Assembly: GCF_034351645.1 (NCBI RefSeq)
Contig: NZ_CP133782.1
Location: forward strand, 3,725,001-3,789,000
Direction: 5' to 3'
From: Pseudomonas sp. DC1.2
GTDB lineage: Bacteria > Pseudomonadota > Gammaproteobacteria > Pseudomonadales > Pseudomonadaceae
DNA: 64,000 bases
Shown here: positions 46,233 through 57,040 of the stretch, in pieces
Numbering within the stretch: position 1 is the first letter of the stretch
How the letters are laid out: every line of letters begins with the position of its first letter
Made by a program: the position numbers and the translations under genes
The notes under the pieces: model-generated
Seen by the model: the letters and a program-made list of their open reading frames with translations, nothing else
The model's database searches: none
Told to the model about the DNA's origin: nothing

Positions 46233-47102
46233 ATGGCTTACGACTCGATTTTCAAAACGGACCTGTTCGCCGGCCAAACCATCATTGTCACTGGCGGCGG
46301 CAGTGGCATCGGGCGCTGTACCGCCCATGAACTGGCAGCCCTGGGCGCCCATGTGCTGTTGATCGGGCGCAAGGCCGAGAAGCTGAAAACCGTTGCCGCG
46401 GAAATCACCGAAGACGGCGGCAAGGCTGACTGGAGGGTCTGCGATATTCGTCAGGAAGACGCGGTCACACAGCTGGTCAGCGAACTGATCCGCGAGCACG
46501 GTCCGATCCAAGGCCTGGTGAACAACGCCGGCGGCCAATACCCCTCGCCCCTGGCCTCGATCAATCAGAAAGGTTTCGAAACCGTCCTGCGCACCAACCT
46601 GGTGGGCGGCTTTTTGATGGCCCGTGAGGTGTTCAATCAATCCATGAGCAAACACGGCGGGAGCATCGTCAACATGCTCGCCGACATGTGGGGCGGCATG
46701 CCCGGCATGGGCCATTCGGGCGCGGCACGCTCCGGCATGGACAACTTCACCAAGACGGCCGCGTTTGAATGGGGTTACGCCGGGGTGCGGGTCAACGCGG
46801 TGGCCCCTGGCTGGATCGCCTCCAGCGGCATGGACACTTACGAAGGCGCGTTCAAAGCGGTGATCCCGACCCTGCGCGAACACGTGCCACTCAAACGTAT
46901 CGGCACCGAGTCGGAGGTCAGCGCGGCGATCGTTTTCCTGCTAAGCCCCGCCGCATCATTTGTCAGCGGCAGCACCTTACGCATCGACGGCGCCGCCAGC
47001 CTTGGCGGACGAGCGTGGCCAATGCACAAGGCGCAGAACAGCGAGTCGTACAACGGTTTCCACCGGGCGTACTTACCCGATGTACTCAAGGATAAGGAAT
47101 AG
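46233..47102 (+). CDS. atuB: Atypical SDR, probable enoyl-CoA reductase type AtuB
   Basis: SDR protein of 289 residues. TGGGSGIGRCTAHELAALGA is the cofactor loop and NNAGGQYPSPLASI the conserved NNAG segment. The catalytic region reads GHSGAARSGMDNFTKTAAFEWG (in part HSGAARSG), so YxxxK is replaced by SxxxR, resembling peroxisomal trans-2-enoyl-CoA reductase and dienoyl-CoA reductases. It probably acts on a CoA thioester in citronellol or geraniol breakdown, but the reaction is not proven. It starts 12 bases after atuA. Confidence 0.9.
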   Translation: MAYDSIFKTDLFAGQTIIVTGGGSGIGRCTAHELAALGAHVLLIGRKAEKLKTVAAEITEDGGKADWRVCDIRQEDAVTQLVSELIREHGPIQGLVNNAGGQYPSPLASINQKGFETVLRTNLVGGFLMAREVFNQSMSKHGGSIVNMLADMWGGMPGMGHSGAARSGMDNFTKTAAFEWGYAGVRVNAVAPGWIASSGMDTYEGAFKAVIPTLREHVPLKRIGTESEVSAAIVFLLSPAASFVSGSTLRIDGAASLGGRAWPMHKAQNSESYNGFHRAYLPDVLKDKE

Positions 47103-47105
47103 AGC

Positions 47106-48722
47106 ATGCCGGTGATTCAGTCGCAACTCGACCCACACAGCGCACCGTTCGCACAGAACCGCGTGGCGATGCTGGCCGGTATCGAGCAGGTGCGTCAGCT
47201 CGAACAAAATCTGCTGAATAAGGCGATTGAGGCCAAGGACAAATTCGACAAACGCGGACAACTGCTGCCCCGGGAACGCCTCAATCTACTGCTCGATCCT
47301 GGCGCGCCGTTCCTTGAACTGGCAAGCCTGGCCGGCTACAAGTTGCACGACGACAAGGACGGCAGTTCGGCCGGTGGCGGGTTGATTGCCGGGATCGGGT
47401 ACGTCTCCGGCGTGCGGGTACTGGTGATCGCCAACAACAGCGCAATCAAGGGCGGGACCATTTCCCCCAGCGGTTTGAAAAAATCCCTGCGCCTGCAACA
47501 GATCGCCATGGAAAACAAACTGCCGGTGATCACCCTGGCCGAGAGCGGCGGAGCCAACCTCAATTACGCGGCAGAGATTTTCGTCGAAGGCGCGCGCAGC
47601 TTTGCCAATCAGGCGCGGATGTCAGCCATGGGCTTGCCGCAGATCACCGTGGTGCATGGTTCAGCCACCGCAGGCGGAGCCTATCAGCCGGGGCTGTCGG
47701 ATTATGTGGTGGTGGTGCGCGGCAAGGCCAAGCTGTTTCTCGCCGGCCCACCGTTGCTCAAGGCCGCTACCGGTGAAGTGGCCACGGATGAAGAGCTGGG
47801 TGGCGCCGAGATGCATGCGCAAATCGCCGGGACCGCCGAATACCTGGCCGAGAACGATGCCGACGCTGTACGTCAGGTGCGCGAAATTGTCAGCCTGTTG
47901 TCATGGAATACACGCTTACCGACACCGCCCGAACGGTACTGGGAAGACCCGCGCTACCCCATCGATGAACTGCTGGGGCTGATTCCCGATGACGCCAAAA
48001 AACCCTACGACGTGCGCGAGATCATCGCGCGGATTGCCGACGGCTCAAACTTCCTTGAATTCAAGGGCGAATTCGACCAGCAAACCGTCTGCGGCCATAT
48101 GCAGATCCAGGGCCGCCCCTGCGGGTTCATCGGCAACAACGGTCCGATCACCCCCAAGGGCGCGAGCAAGGCCGCGCAGTTTATTCAGCTCTGCGACCAG
48201 AGCCGAACAGCGCTGCTGTTCTTCCACAACACCACCGGGTTTATGGTCGGCACCGAGTCGGAGCAGCAAGGCGTGATCAAGCACGGCGCTAAAATGATTC
48301 AAGCCGTGGCGAACGCCAGGGTACCTAAACTCACCATCGTCGTCGGCGGTTCCTATGGTGCCGGCAATTACGCCATGTGCGGTCGCGGCCTCGATCCGCG
48401 CTTCATCTTTGCCTGGCCCAACAGTCGCACCGCCGTAATGGGCGGCGCACAGGCCGGCAAAGTGCTGCGGATCGTTACTGAAGCCAAGCAGTTGAAAGAC
48501 GGAATCGTGCCGGACCCCAAAATGCTCGACATGCTGGAACAAGTCACCGCACAAAAGCTCGACAGCCAGTCCACCGCGCTCTATGGCAGTGCCAGTTTGT
48601 GGGACGACGGGTTGATCGATCCGCGCGATACCCGAACGTTGCTTGGGTATTTGCTGGATATCTGTCACGACGCGGAGGTTCGGCCACTGCAAGCCAACAG
48701 TTTTGGTATCGCCCGTTTTTAA
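47106..48722 (+). CDS. atuC: Geranyl-CoA carboxylase, beta (carboxyltransferase) subunit
   Basis: Carboxyltransferase of 538 residues, similar to methylcrotonyl-CoA and propionyl-CoA carboxylase beta subunits. N-terminal and C-terminal crotonase-like halves are visible: GGGLIAGIGYVSGVRVLVIA and SGGANLNYAAEIF in the first, and FFHNTTGFMVGTESEQQGVI and GGSYGAGNYAMCGRG in the second (in part). It transfers CO2 from biotin on AtuF to geranyl-CoA. Three bases separate it from atuB. The atuC name over liuB comes from its operon. Confidence 0.93.
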   Translation: MPVIQSQLDPHSAPFAQNRVAMLAGIEQVRQLEQNLLNKAIEAKDKFDKRGQLLPRERLNLLLDPGAPFLELASLAGYKLHDDKDGSSAGGGLIAGIGYVSGVRVLVIANNSAIKGGTISPSGLKKSLRLQQIAMENKLPVITLAESGGANLNYAAEIFVEGARSFANQARMSAMGLPQITVVHGSATAGGAYQPGLSDYVVVVRGKAKLFLAGPPLLKAATGEVATDEELGGAEMHAQIAGTAEYLAENDADAVRQVREIVSLLSWNTRLPTPPERYWEDPRYPIDELLGLIPDDAKKPYDVREIIARIADGSNFLEFKGEFDQQTVCGHMQIQGRPCGFIGNNGPITPKGASKAAQFIQLCDQSRTALLFFHNTTGFMVGTESEQQGVIKHGAKMIQAVANARVPKLTIVVGGSYGAGNYAMCGRGLDPRFIFAWPNSRTAVMGGAQAGKVLRIVTEAKQLKDGIVPDPKMLDMLEQVTAQKLDSQSTALYGSASLWDDGLIDPRDTRTLLGYLLDICHDAEVRPLQANSFGIARF

Positions 48723-48744
48723 TGACGCAGAGCATCTAAGGCTG

Positions 48745-48774
48745 CACTTCCACGCAGAACGTGAGAACGATCAG
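48745..48774. repeat. Half REP-like element between atuC and atuD
   Basis: This stretch, ending CGTGAGAACGATCAG, matches the right arm of the element at 8566-8594 (ending TATGGGAACGATCAG). It lies directly before the atuD ribosome site. Confidence 0.5.
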
Positions 48775-48793
48775 GACCAGGAGAACAACAAAA

Positions 48794-49951
48794 ATGATCT
48801 TCACCCAAGAACACGAAGCACTGCGTCGCACCGTCCGCCAATTCGTTGATCAGCAGATCAACCCACACGTCGATGAATGGGAAAAGGCCGGACGTTTCCC
48901 GATCCACACCATTTTGCGCAAGGCCGGTGACCTCGGTCTGCTGGGGATCTCCAAACCGGAAAAGTTCGGTGGAATGGGCCTGGACTATAGCTACTCGATT
49001 GTCGCCGCCGAAGAGTTCGGCACGATTCACTGCGGTGGGATTCCTATGTCCATCGGCGTTCAGACCGACATGTGCACCCCGGCCCTGGCCCGCTTCGGTT
49101 CCGATGAACTGCGAGAAGAGTTCCTGCGCCCGGCGATCAGCGGCGAGCAGGTGGGTTGCATTGGTGTCTCGGAAGTCGGCGCCGGCTCCGATGTTGCCGG
49201 GCTGAAGACCGCCGCTCGCAAGGACGGTGAGGACTACGTGATCAACGGCAGCAAAATGTGGATCACCAACTCGCCAAGCGCTGACTTCATTTGCCTGCTG
49301 GCCAACACATCGGACGACAAGCCTCACATCAACAAGTCGCTGATCATGGTGCCGATGAACACCCCTGGCATCACTCTCAGCTCGCACCTGGACAAGCTCG
49401 GGATGCGCAGTTCGGAAACCGCCCAAGTGTTTTTCGACAACGTGCGCGTACCACAGCGCAACCGCATCGGTCACGAAGGGGCGGGGTTCATGATGCAGAT
49501 GTTGCAGTTTCAGGAAGAACGGCTGTTCGGCGCGGCGAACATGATCAAGGGCCTGGAATACTGCATCGACAGCACCATCGACTACTGCAAGGAGCGCAAA
49601 ACCTTCGGCAATGCGCTGATCGACAATCAGGTAATTCACTTTCGCCTGGCCGAACTTGCAACCGAAATCGAATGCCTGCGGGCATTGGTCTACCAGGCCA
49701 CCGAGCAGTACATCAAAGGTCAGGATGTTACCCGCCTCGCGTCGATGGCCAAGCTCAAGGCCGGGCGCCTGGGTCGGGAAGTCAGCGACAGTTGCCTGCA
49801 ATACTGGGGCGGCATGGGGTTCATGTGGGATAACCCGGTAGCCCGGGCCTACCGAGATGTGCGGCTGGTGTCGATCGGTGGCGGTGCCGACGAAATCATG
49901 TTGGGCATCATTTGCAAACTCATGGGCACCCTGCCTGGGAAGAAAAAATGA
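48794..49951 (+). CDS. atuD: Citronellyl-CoA dehydrogenase (acyl-CoA dehydrogenase family)
   Basis: FAD enzyme of 385 residues that desaturates citronellyl-CoA to cis-geranyl-CoA. The ACAD signatures are CIGVSEVGAGSDVAGLKTAA with KMWITNSPSADFI in the middle domain, and YWGGMGFMWDNPVARAYRDV near the C-terminus. The start MIFTQEHEALRR at 48794 has an AGGAGA site; an upstream Met is in the REP half element. The stop overlaps atuE (ATGA). Confidence 0.92.
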   Translation: MIFTQEHEALRRTVRQFVDQQINPHVDEWEKAGRFPIHTILRKAGDLGLLGISKPEKFGGMGLDYSYSIVAAEEFGTIHCGGIPMSIGVQTDMCTPALARFGSDELREEFLRPAISGEQVGCIGVSEVGAGSDVAGLKTAARKDGEDYVINGSKMWITNSPSADFICLLANTSDDKPHINKSLIMVPMNTPGITLSSHLDKLGMRSSETAQVFFDNVRVPQRNRIGHEGAGFMMQMLQFQEERLFGAANMIKGLEYCIDSTIDYCKERKTFGNALIDNQVIHFRLAELATEIECLRALVYQATEQYIKGQDVTRLASMAKLKAGRLGREVSDSCLQYWGGMGFMWDNPVARAYRDVRLVSIGGGADEIMLGIICKLMGTLPGKKK

Positions 49952-50745
49952 ACGCACTGCCAGTCTGCCAAACCCTGTTGCTCGACCACCATAACGGTGT
50001 CCTGCACATCACCCTGAACCGGCCCGAAAGCCGCAACGCCATGAGCCTGCACATGGTCGCCGAACTGCGTGCGGTGCTGGAAGCGGTGCGTGATGACCGA
50101 GAGATTCGTGCGTTGGTGATAAGCGGGGCCGGCGGGCACTTTTGCGCGGGCGGCGACATCAAGGACATGGCCCATGCACGCGTCGAGGGCCCGACCGCTT
50201 ACCGCGATTTGAACCGCGCGTTCGGGGCTTTGCTGGAAGAGGTGCAACACGCGCCGCAAGTGGTGATCACGGTACTTCAAGGCGCGGTACTTGGCGGTGG
50301 TTTTGGCCTGGCCTGCGTCAGCGACGTCACCCTGGCCGACCATCAGGCGCAATTCGGCCTGCCGGAAACCAGCCTAGGTCTGTTACCGGCGCAAATTGCA
50401 CCGTTCGTGGTCCAGCGCATTGGCCTGACCCACGTCCGTCGATTGGCCCTGACAGCTGCACGGTTTGACGGTAAGGAAGCGAAGCGATTGGGTCTGGTGC
50501 ATTTTGTCGAGCACGACCCACAAGCCCTGGCCGAACGCCTCGATGATGTTCTGGCCCATGTGTTGTGCTGCGCGCCTGGGGCGAATGCGACGACTAAAAA
50601 ACTCTTGCTGGCGAGTGTCGGTCAGCCCTCGGGAGCGCTGCTGGATCAAGCGGCCGAATGGTTCAGCGACGCGGTAACCGGCGCCGAGGGGGTCGAGGGC
50701 ACGATGGCTTTTGTGCAAAAACGTAAACCGGGTTGGGCTCCCTGA
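49948..50745 (+). CDS. atuE: Isohexenylglutaconyl-CoA hydratase (enoyl-CoA hydratase family)
   Basis: Crotonase-fold enzyme of 265 residues that hydrates the product of geranyl-CoA carboxylase. Oxyanion-hole segments are GAGGHFCAGGDIKDMAHARV and AVLGGGFGLACVSDVTLADHQ (in part). The catalytic Glu candidate is in FGLPETSLGLLP. It is translationally coupled to atuD and followed by a REP-like hairpin before atuF. Confidence 0.92.
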   Translation: MNALPVCQTLLLDHHNGVLHITLNRPESRNAMSLHMVAELRAVLEAVRDDREIRALVISGAGGHFCAGGDIKDMAHARVEGPTAYRDLNRAFGALLEEVQHAPQVVITVLQGAVLGGGFGLACVSDVTLADHQAQFGLPETSLGLLPAQIAPFVVQRIGLTHVRRLALTAARFDGKEAKRLGLVHFVEHDPQALAERLDDVLAHVLCCAPGANATTKKLLLASVGQPSGALLDQAAEWFSDAVTGAEGVEGTMAFVQKRKPGWAP

Positions 50746-50754
50746 AAGGATCGC

Positions 50755-50805
50755 GGCAAACCCGCGCACAGGGGAATGCCTTCCAAATGCAGGAGCGGGT
50801 TTACC
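50755..50805. repeat. REP-like hairpin between atuE and atuF
   Basis: GGCAAACCCGC (50755-50765) and GCGGGTTTACC (50795-50805) are near-perfect inverted arms; the right arm with AGGAGCGGGTTTACCCGC resembles the common REP of fluorescent pseudomonads. It lies in the 106-base gap between two co-oriented operon genes. Confidence 0.65.
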
Positions 50806-50851
50806 CGCAATGAGGCCATCACCTTCACCGCACAACTACAGGGAAACGCCC

Positions 50852-52813
<1,962 letters not shown>

Positions 52814-52883
52814 GCCGCTAGGCGGATCCGCCGGGTTTGGCTACGCTCAACCCCATCAAGACGCGGATACCAGGAACCCTGCA

Positions 52884-53435
52884 ATGCCTCACTGGCTGGT
52901 GATTGACTTGGAAGCCACCACCGATGAAGGCGGCTGGCCAATAACCGAAATGGAAATCATCGAAATCGGTGCCACCCTGGTGGACCGTTCGGGCCGGGAG
53001 CTGGATCACTTCCAGCGCTTCGTGCGACCGTTGCGACGCCCCCTGCTGACACCGTTCTGCCGGGAGCTGACCCACATCACCCAAGCCAACATCGACGGCG
53101 CCCAACCCCTGAGCGCGGTCTGGGCTGCGTTCGAACGTTGGTTGGGCCAGCATCATTCGCGACTCGAAGGATGGGCCAGTTGGGGTGATTACGACCGCAA
53201 ACAATTGCTTCAGGAATGGCAACACCTACAGCTCGACAGTGCCCTGAGCCGGGTGCCGCACATCAACCTCAAGCAGCGCTTTGCCAAGGCCCGTCGACTA
53301 GATCGTCCATTAGGCCTCAACGGCGCCTTGCAACTGGCAGGCATGCAGTTCAATGGCCAACAACATCGGGCGCTGGAAGATGCACGCAATACCGCACGGC
53401 TGTTGCCGCTGTCACTGCCCCCTCTAGACAGGTGA
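52884..53435 (+). CDS. DEDDh 3'-5' exonuclease (ERI1/KapD-like)
   Basis: Exonuclease of 183 residues. Exo I is [16 protein letters not shown] (Asp, Glu), Exo II is [14 protein letters not shown] (Asp), and Exo III is [15 protein letters not shown] (His, Asp), the full DEDDh set. Members of the 3'hExo/ERI1 branch trim RNA ends; others act on DNA. It begins 70 bases after atuF with an AGGAA site and is probably transcribed separately. Substrate unknown. Confidence 0.88.
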   Translation: MPHWLVIDLEATTDEGGWPITEMEIIEIGATLVDRSGRELDHFQRFVRPLRRPLLTPFCRELTHITQANIDGAQPLSAVWAAFERWLGQHHSRLEGWASWGDYDRKQLLQEWQHLQLDSALSRVPHINLKQRFAKARRLDRPLGLNGALQLAGMQFNGQQHRALEDARNTARLLPLSLPPLDR

Positions 53436-53496
53436 CGGCACACGGGGCCTTGTGCATACTGGCCGGCCCTTTTTAGCCCTTTTCGAGGAATCGCCC

Positions 53497-53781
53497 ATGT
53501 TTAAAGTCAACGAGTACTTCGACGGCACCGTCAAGTCGATCGCCTTTGGCACCGCAGAAGGTCCGGCGACCATCGGCGTCATGGCACCGGGCGAATACGA
53601 ATTCGGCACCAGCCAGCGTGAAATCATGCACGTGGTGACCGGCGCCCTGACCGTCAAACTGCCAGACAGCGGCAACTGGGAAACCTTCGCCGCCGGCAGC
53701 CAGTTCAATGTGCCAGCCAATAGCAAGTTCCAACTGAAAGTAGCCGTCGACAGCGCTTATCTGTGCGAATACCGCGGCTAA
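53497..53781 (+). CDS. ppnP: Pyrimidine/purine nucleoside phosphorylase PpnP
   Basis: A 94-residue cupin of the PpnP (YaiE, DUF1255) family that phosphorolyses several nucleosides. [17 protein letters not shown] is the classic start; [20 protein letters not shown] and [13 protein letters not shown] are the two cupin motifs. The start at 53497 follows a GAGGAA site; upstream codons are not conserved in type. A strong terminator follows. Confidence 0.95.
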   Translation: MFKVNEYFDGTVKSIAFGTAEGPATIGVMAPGEYEFGTSQREIMHVVTGALTVKLPDSGNWETFAAGSQFNVPANSKFQLKVAVDSAYLCEYRG

Positions 53782-53800
53782 ACCTCGGGTCTACGGCGAC

Positions 53801-53836
53801 AAAAAAATGCCCGTGTTCAAAACACGGGCATTTTTC
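53801..53836. terminator. Strong bidirectional terminator between ppnP and the MOSC gene
   Basis: An A run, ATGCCCGTGTT, a CAA loop, AACACGGGCAT and a T run. The 11-bp stem with T runs on both strands fits two convergent genes. Confidence 0.93.
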
Positions 53837-53849
53837 ATTCAAGGACTGT

Positions 53850-54656
53850 TTATTCGAGAACCGTCACCGGCATACCGACCTCAAGTCGACCATTGCCATC
53901 GTTGACCAGGTTCTGACCAAACATGGCGCCATCGGCTTGGGTACGGTAGTGCTGCAAGGTCGCCAATGGCTCGCGATCATCGCTACGCTCGCCGGTTTGC
54001 GGGTCGATAGTGGTCAGGATGCAGCGAGCGCACGACTTGACCACTCGGAATTCGACATCGCCAATGCGAATACGCTTCCAGCCATCTTCGGCATATGCCT
54101 CACTGCCCTCGATCACCAAATTCGGTCGAAAGCGCAGCATCTCCAGCGGCCGTCCGACCCTTTGCGATAAATCTTCCAATGAAGCCTGACCGATCAGCAA
54201 CAACGGGAAGCCATCAGCGAAGGCGACTTGATCGTCATCCTTGCCGTAACCGGCTTGCGTGGTTCTTGCGCGCTCCAGCGGCACTTGTACCAACCGCGTC
54301 GGCTTGCCAATGAACTGACTTACCCAGGCACCCGCCTCGTCACCGGCATCGGGCACGCGCAACGTGTCACGCCAGATGGTCACGCCCCGCAGCTCGGCTT
54401 CGCTAGCTGGCAAAGCGATATCGATAGCGGGCAACCCGGGGGCGCTGAGGGTCAAACCACCGTCGGCATTCCATAGCGCCGACAACTGACTCATCTGTGC
54501 CACTGCGCGCTGGGTCAGGAAACGTCCACTGGCCTCGTCCACCAGCATCCAGCGTCGATCACCGTCCAGGCCCAGCTTGTCCAGGTGGACCTGATGCAGG
54601 GTTTCACCCTTGCCGGATTTCAACGGAAAACGATAAAGCGCGCTCAGACGCAGCAT
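53850..54656 (-). CDS. MOSC domain protein (YcbX-like)
   Basis: A 268-residue protein. An N-terminal MOSC_N beta-barrel (LSALYRFPLKSGKGETLHQVHL in part) is followed by the MOSC domain containing FRPNLVIEGSEAYAED and KSCARCILTTIDPQTGERSD, with the conserved Cys that binds molybdenum cofactor (VVKSCARC). YcbX-type enzymes reduce N-hydroxylated compounds with electrons from a flavoprotein; no ferredoxin domain is fused here, so a separate electron donor is likely. Confidence 0.9.
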   Translation of the reverse strand: MLRLSALYRFPLKSGKGETLHQVHLDKLGLDGDRRWMLVDEASGRFLTQRAVAQMSQLSALWNADGGLTLSAPGLPAIDIALPASEAELRGVTIWRDTLRVPDAGDEAGAWVSQFIGKPTRLVQVPLERARTTQAGYGKDDDQVAFADGFPLLLIGQASLEDLSQRVGRPLEMLRFRPNLVIEGSEAYAEDGWKRIRIGDVEFRVVKSCARCILTTIDPQTGERSDDREPLATLQHYRTQADGAMFGQNLVNDGNGRLEVGMPVTVLE

Positions 54657-54747
54657 AGACAGCTTCCTGATCAGGAGAAAACGCCACCCTATACGAGCTT
54701 GCTCAGCGAATCAAAGGCTGACATGACGCCAGCCGTCTCCCCTGTAT

Positions 54748-55683
54748 TCAGGCCGGCACGTTGTCGAGCATCAGACGCTGACGCACCACGTCTACCAGTT
54801 TGTCTGGCTGGAATTTGGACAGGAAATTGTCGCAGCCAACCTTCTTGACCATCGAGTCGTTGAAACTGCCTGACAGTGAGGTGTGCAGAACGACGTAAAG
54901 GCCACGCAAGCGAGGATCATTGCGGATCTCCGTGGTCAGTCGATAGCCGTCCATTTCCGGCATCTCTGCGTCGGTGAACACCATCAGTAATTTATCGGTC
55001 ATCACCACGCCCGTATCGGCCCAGGCCTTGAGCATGTTCAGCGCTTTCAAGCCGTCCCGGGCGATGTGCATCTTCACGCCCAACTGGCCGAGGGTGTCAC
55101 GCAATTGCGACAAAGCTACGTTGGAGTCGTCCACCAGCAGCACTTCACGGCCACGGGCGCGTTCCAGCACAGGGTCTTCGAGCTTTTCACGGGAAACCTT
55201 GGCGTTGTACGGGACAATTTCGGCCAATACTTTTTCCACGTCGATGATTTCAACCAACTGGTCATCGACCTTGCTGATGGCGGTCAGGTAATGCTGGCGA
55301 CCGGCACTGGTTGGCGGCGGCAGAATGGCCTCCCAGTTCATGTTGACGATACGGTCGACGCCGCCCACCAGAAACGCCTGCACCGAACGGTTGTACTCGG
55401 TGACGATGATGGTACTGGTCGGACTGGGCACCAACGGGCGCATGCCGATAGCCTGGGACAGATCGATCACTGGCAGCGTCTGACCACGCAGGTTGACCAC
55501 GCCACAGACAAATGGATGGCGCTGCGGCATCAGGGTCAATTTTGGCAGTTGCAGTACTTCCTGAACCTTAAAGACGTTGATTGCAAACAACTGCCGTCCG
55601 GCCAGTCGAAACATGAGAATTTCCAGGCGATTCTCACCCACCAATTGCGTGCGTTGGTCTACCGTGTCGAGAATGCCGGCCAT
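54748..55683 (-). CDS. Chemotaxis coupling protein CheV
   Basis: A 311-residue protein with a CheW-like domain (about residues 15-160; RQLFAINVFKVQEVLQLP, CGVVNLRGQTLPVIDLSQAI in part) and a receiver domain (about 175-305) with phosphoacceptor Asp in MVFTDAEMPEMDGYRL. CheV couples receptors to CheA and its phosphorylation tunes adaptation. The start at 55683 has a GGAGT site. It is alone on the minus strand, away from the main che genes. Confidence 0.94.
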   Translation of the reverse strand: MAGILDTVDQRTQLVGENRLEILMFRLAGRQLFAINVFKVQEVLQLPKLTLMPQRHPFVCGVVNLRGQTLPVIDLSQAIGMRPLVPSPTSTIIVTEYNRSVQAFLVGGVDRIVNMNWEAILPPPTSAGRQHYLTAISKVDDQLVEIIDVEKVLAEIVPYNAKVSREKLEDPVLERARGREVLLVDDSNVALSQLRDTLGQLGVKMHIARDGLKALNMLKAWADTGVVMTDKLLMVFTDAEMPEMDGYRLTTEIRNDPRLRGLYVVLHTSLSGSFNDSMVKKVGCDNFLSKFQPDKLVDVVRQRLMLDNVPA

Positions 55684-56127
55684 TAATGACTCCTGGGCTT
55701 GTTTCTAATGAATTCACTAAAAGGAGTTATCGGCTGTTTTTGCAGGACCTTGACCCCCGTACAAAATGCCATTTTTGAGCATTGATGTCACATTAACATC
55801 ATGCTTTACTGGCCACGCAGATTTCATCTGCTGAACCCCATTACGGCGCGACTCCGGTTTGCACGTTAGGTTCACCCGTGTAAGGGATTCCCCTAGTATC
55901 AATCAGGCCTAACCTGATATTCGCGATATCCAATAGCCATTAATGTGACCCCATTCTCACTGCATGAACGGAGTCAGGCTTTTGTGTGCGATCGCAGGTC
56001 AGTGGCCTTCCAACCTCTCGAAATCCCAAGCCAGCGCCCAGACGAGCCGCGGCGTGATCTCTCGCCGCCCAGCCCCCGTCGACACACACGGCATTCACTC
56101 ATCTGATATGACGTTGTGGAGATAGGC
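55684..56127. other. Intergenic region between cheV and the HPt-like gene
   Basis: This 444-base gap between divergent genes holds no convincing ORF. It contains TGATGT-N7-ACATCA, an inverted repeat around 55783-55801, that includes ATTGATGTCAC; the same 11 bases recur at 56880. Promoters of both flanking genes must lie here. Confidence 0.6.
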
Positions 56128-56598
56128 ATGCCAAACATCCCTAAAGAACGAGCACTGCGGCTTTCAGAGTTTCTTGTCGAAGCTGAAACATTACTGGCCA
56201 AATCCGAGGAATGCCTCAGCCACCTGCAGTTGATTTGCAACGATCAGGACGCCATTGACTGCATACTCAGCGCCCTGCTCAAACTGGCGAACAAGGCTGA
56301 TGTGTTGGGACTTAAAGTGGTTTCGGACTTCTCGCTGCATATTCATGGCCTGTTGAACCATGCACAACACCACGCCTCTCTGCACGACGAAGCCCTAAGC
56401 GCACTAAAAGACTGTTTCACGCTGATGGCCTGGCAATTAGAACTAACCGATCAGCAAACCGGCCAGTTGAACCTGGATGACGGCGAACAGACCGCGCTAA
56501 TCGAAGCACTCGCGTTTCAGGTAGGACACAGCCACTTTCAAACGCCCGCCAACGCCAAACCACTCACCCTCGCCTACTTCTCTGGGAGACGAGGTTAA
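56128..56598 (+). CDS. HPt-like helical protein without the phosphoacceptor His
   Basis: An all-helical 156-residue cytoplasmic protein of unknown function. The arrangement around residues 40-75 (SALLKLANKADVLGLKVVSDF) recalls the HPt helix pair HxLKGxAxxLGxxxLxxL, but the phosphoacceptor His position is not His. The ATG at 56128 has GGAG six bases away; a GTG four codons earlier overlaps that site. It lies between cheV and a NarL-type two-component system, so a role in signalling is possible. The HPt likeness is a visual judgement. Confidence 0.7.
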   Translation: MPNIPKERALRLSEFLVEAETLLAKSEECLSHLQLICNDQDAIDCILSALLKLANKADVLGLKVVSDFSLHIHGLLNHAQHHASLHDEALSALKDCFTLMAWQLELTDQQTGQLNLDDGEQTALIEALAFQVGHSHFQTPANAKPLTLAYFSGRRG

Positions 56599-57040
56599 CA
56601 TCGCCCAGTAACTAGTCGGTAGATCATCTATTGACCTGGTCAGGCTAATCACGACATTTTTCATTGATCTCAGACAATGCACATCAATAAAAAGATCAAC
56701 TGGCTGACTTGTTCCATTTCTTGCACAAACAAAAAATCATATTTTTCCATTTTAGAATAACCGTCCAAAACTCCTTTAATTCCTTAAATTCCTGACGGTA
56801 TAGACATATATAGCAAACGCGACCAGCGGTATCTTAAGTGTTACCATACCGCCGATTAGTTGACGTCAAATAATGGCACATTGATGTCACGCAAGCGCAA
56901 TCCGATAAATCTTAAGGTCGGACTTTGCCAACTGGACTCACCCGTTGAAGTGGTGATTCAACTAACAGTTTTTCAGACAGAGATCTGTCAGACACCCTGA
57001 CCGGTCTGCCCGCAGCGAACATTCATTGGCTCCATCCGCT
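56599..57040. other. AT-rich intergenic region upstream of the NarL-type kinase gene
   Basis: This 442-base stretch is clearly more AT-rich than its surroundings and holds no gene. It contains GCGGTAT-N13-ATACCGC (56826-56852), a second ATTGATGTCAC (56880-56890) and TTGACGTCAA (56860-56869). It is a likely large regulatory region for the following two genes. Confidence 0.6.
56826..56852. promoter_or_regulatory. Inverted repeat GCGGTAT-N13-ATACCGC
   Basis: Perfect 7-base arms (56826-56832 and 56846-56852), with a further CGGTAT at 56796, upstream of a NarL-type two-component pair. A regulator site, possibly autoregulation, is inferred. Confidence 0.4.

Noticed and set aside
48719..49957. 412-codon minus-strand open frame
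   Set aside because: Antisense to atuD with no recognisable domain; atuD has complete acyl-CoA dehydrogenase signatures.
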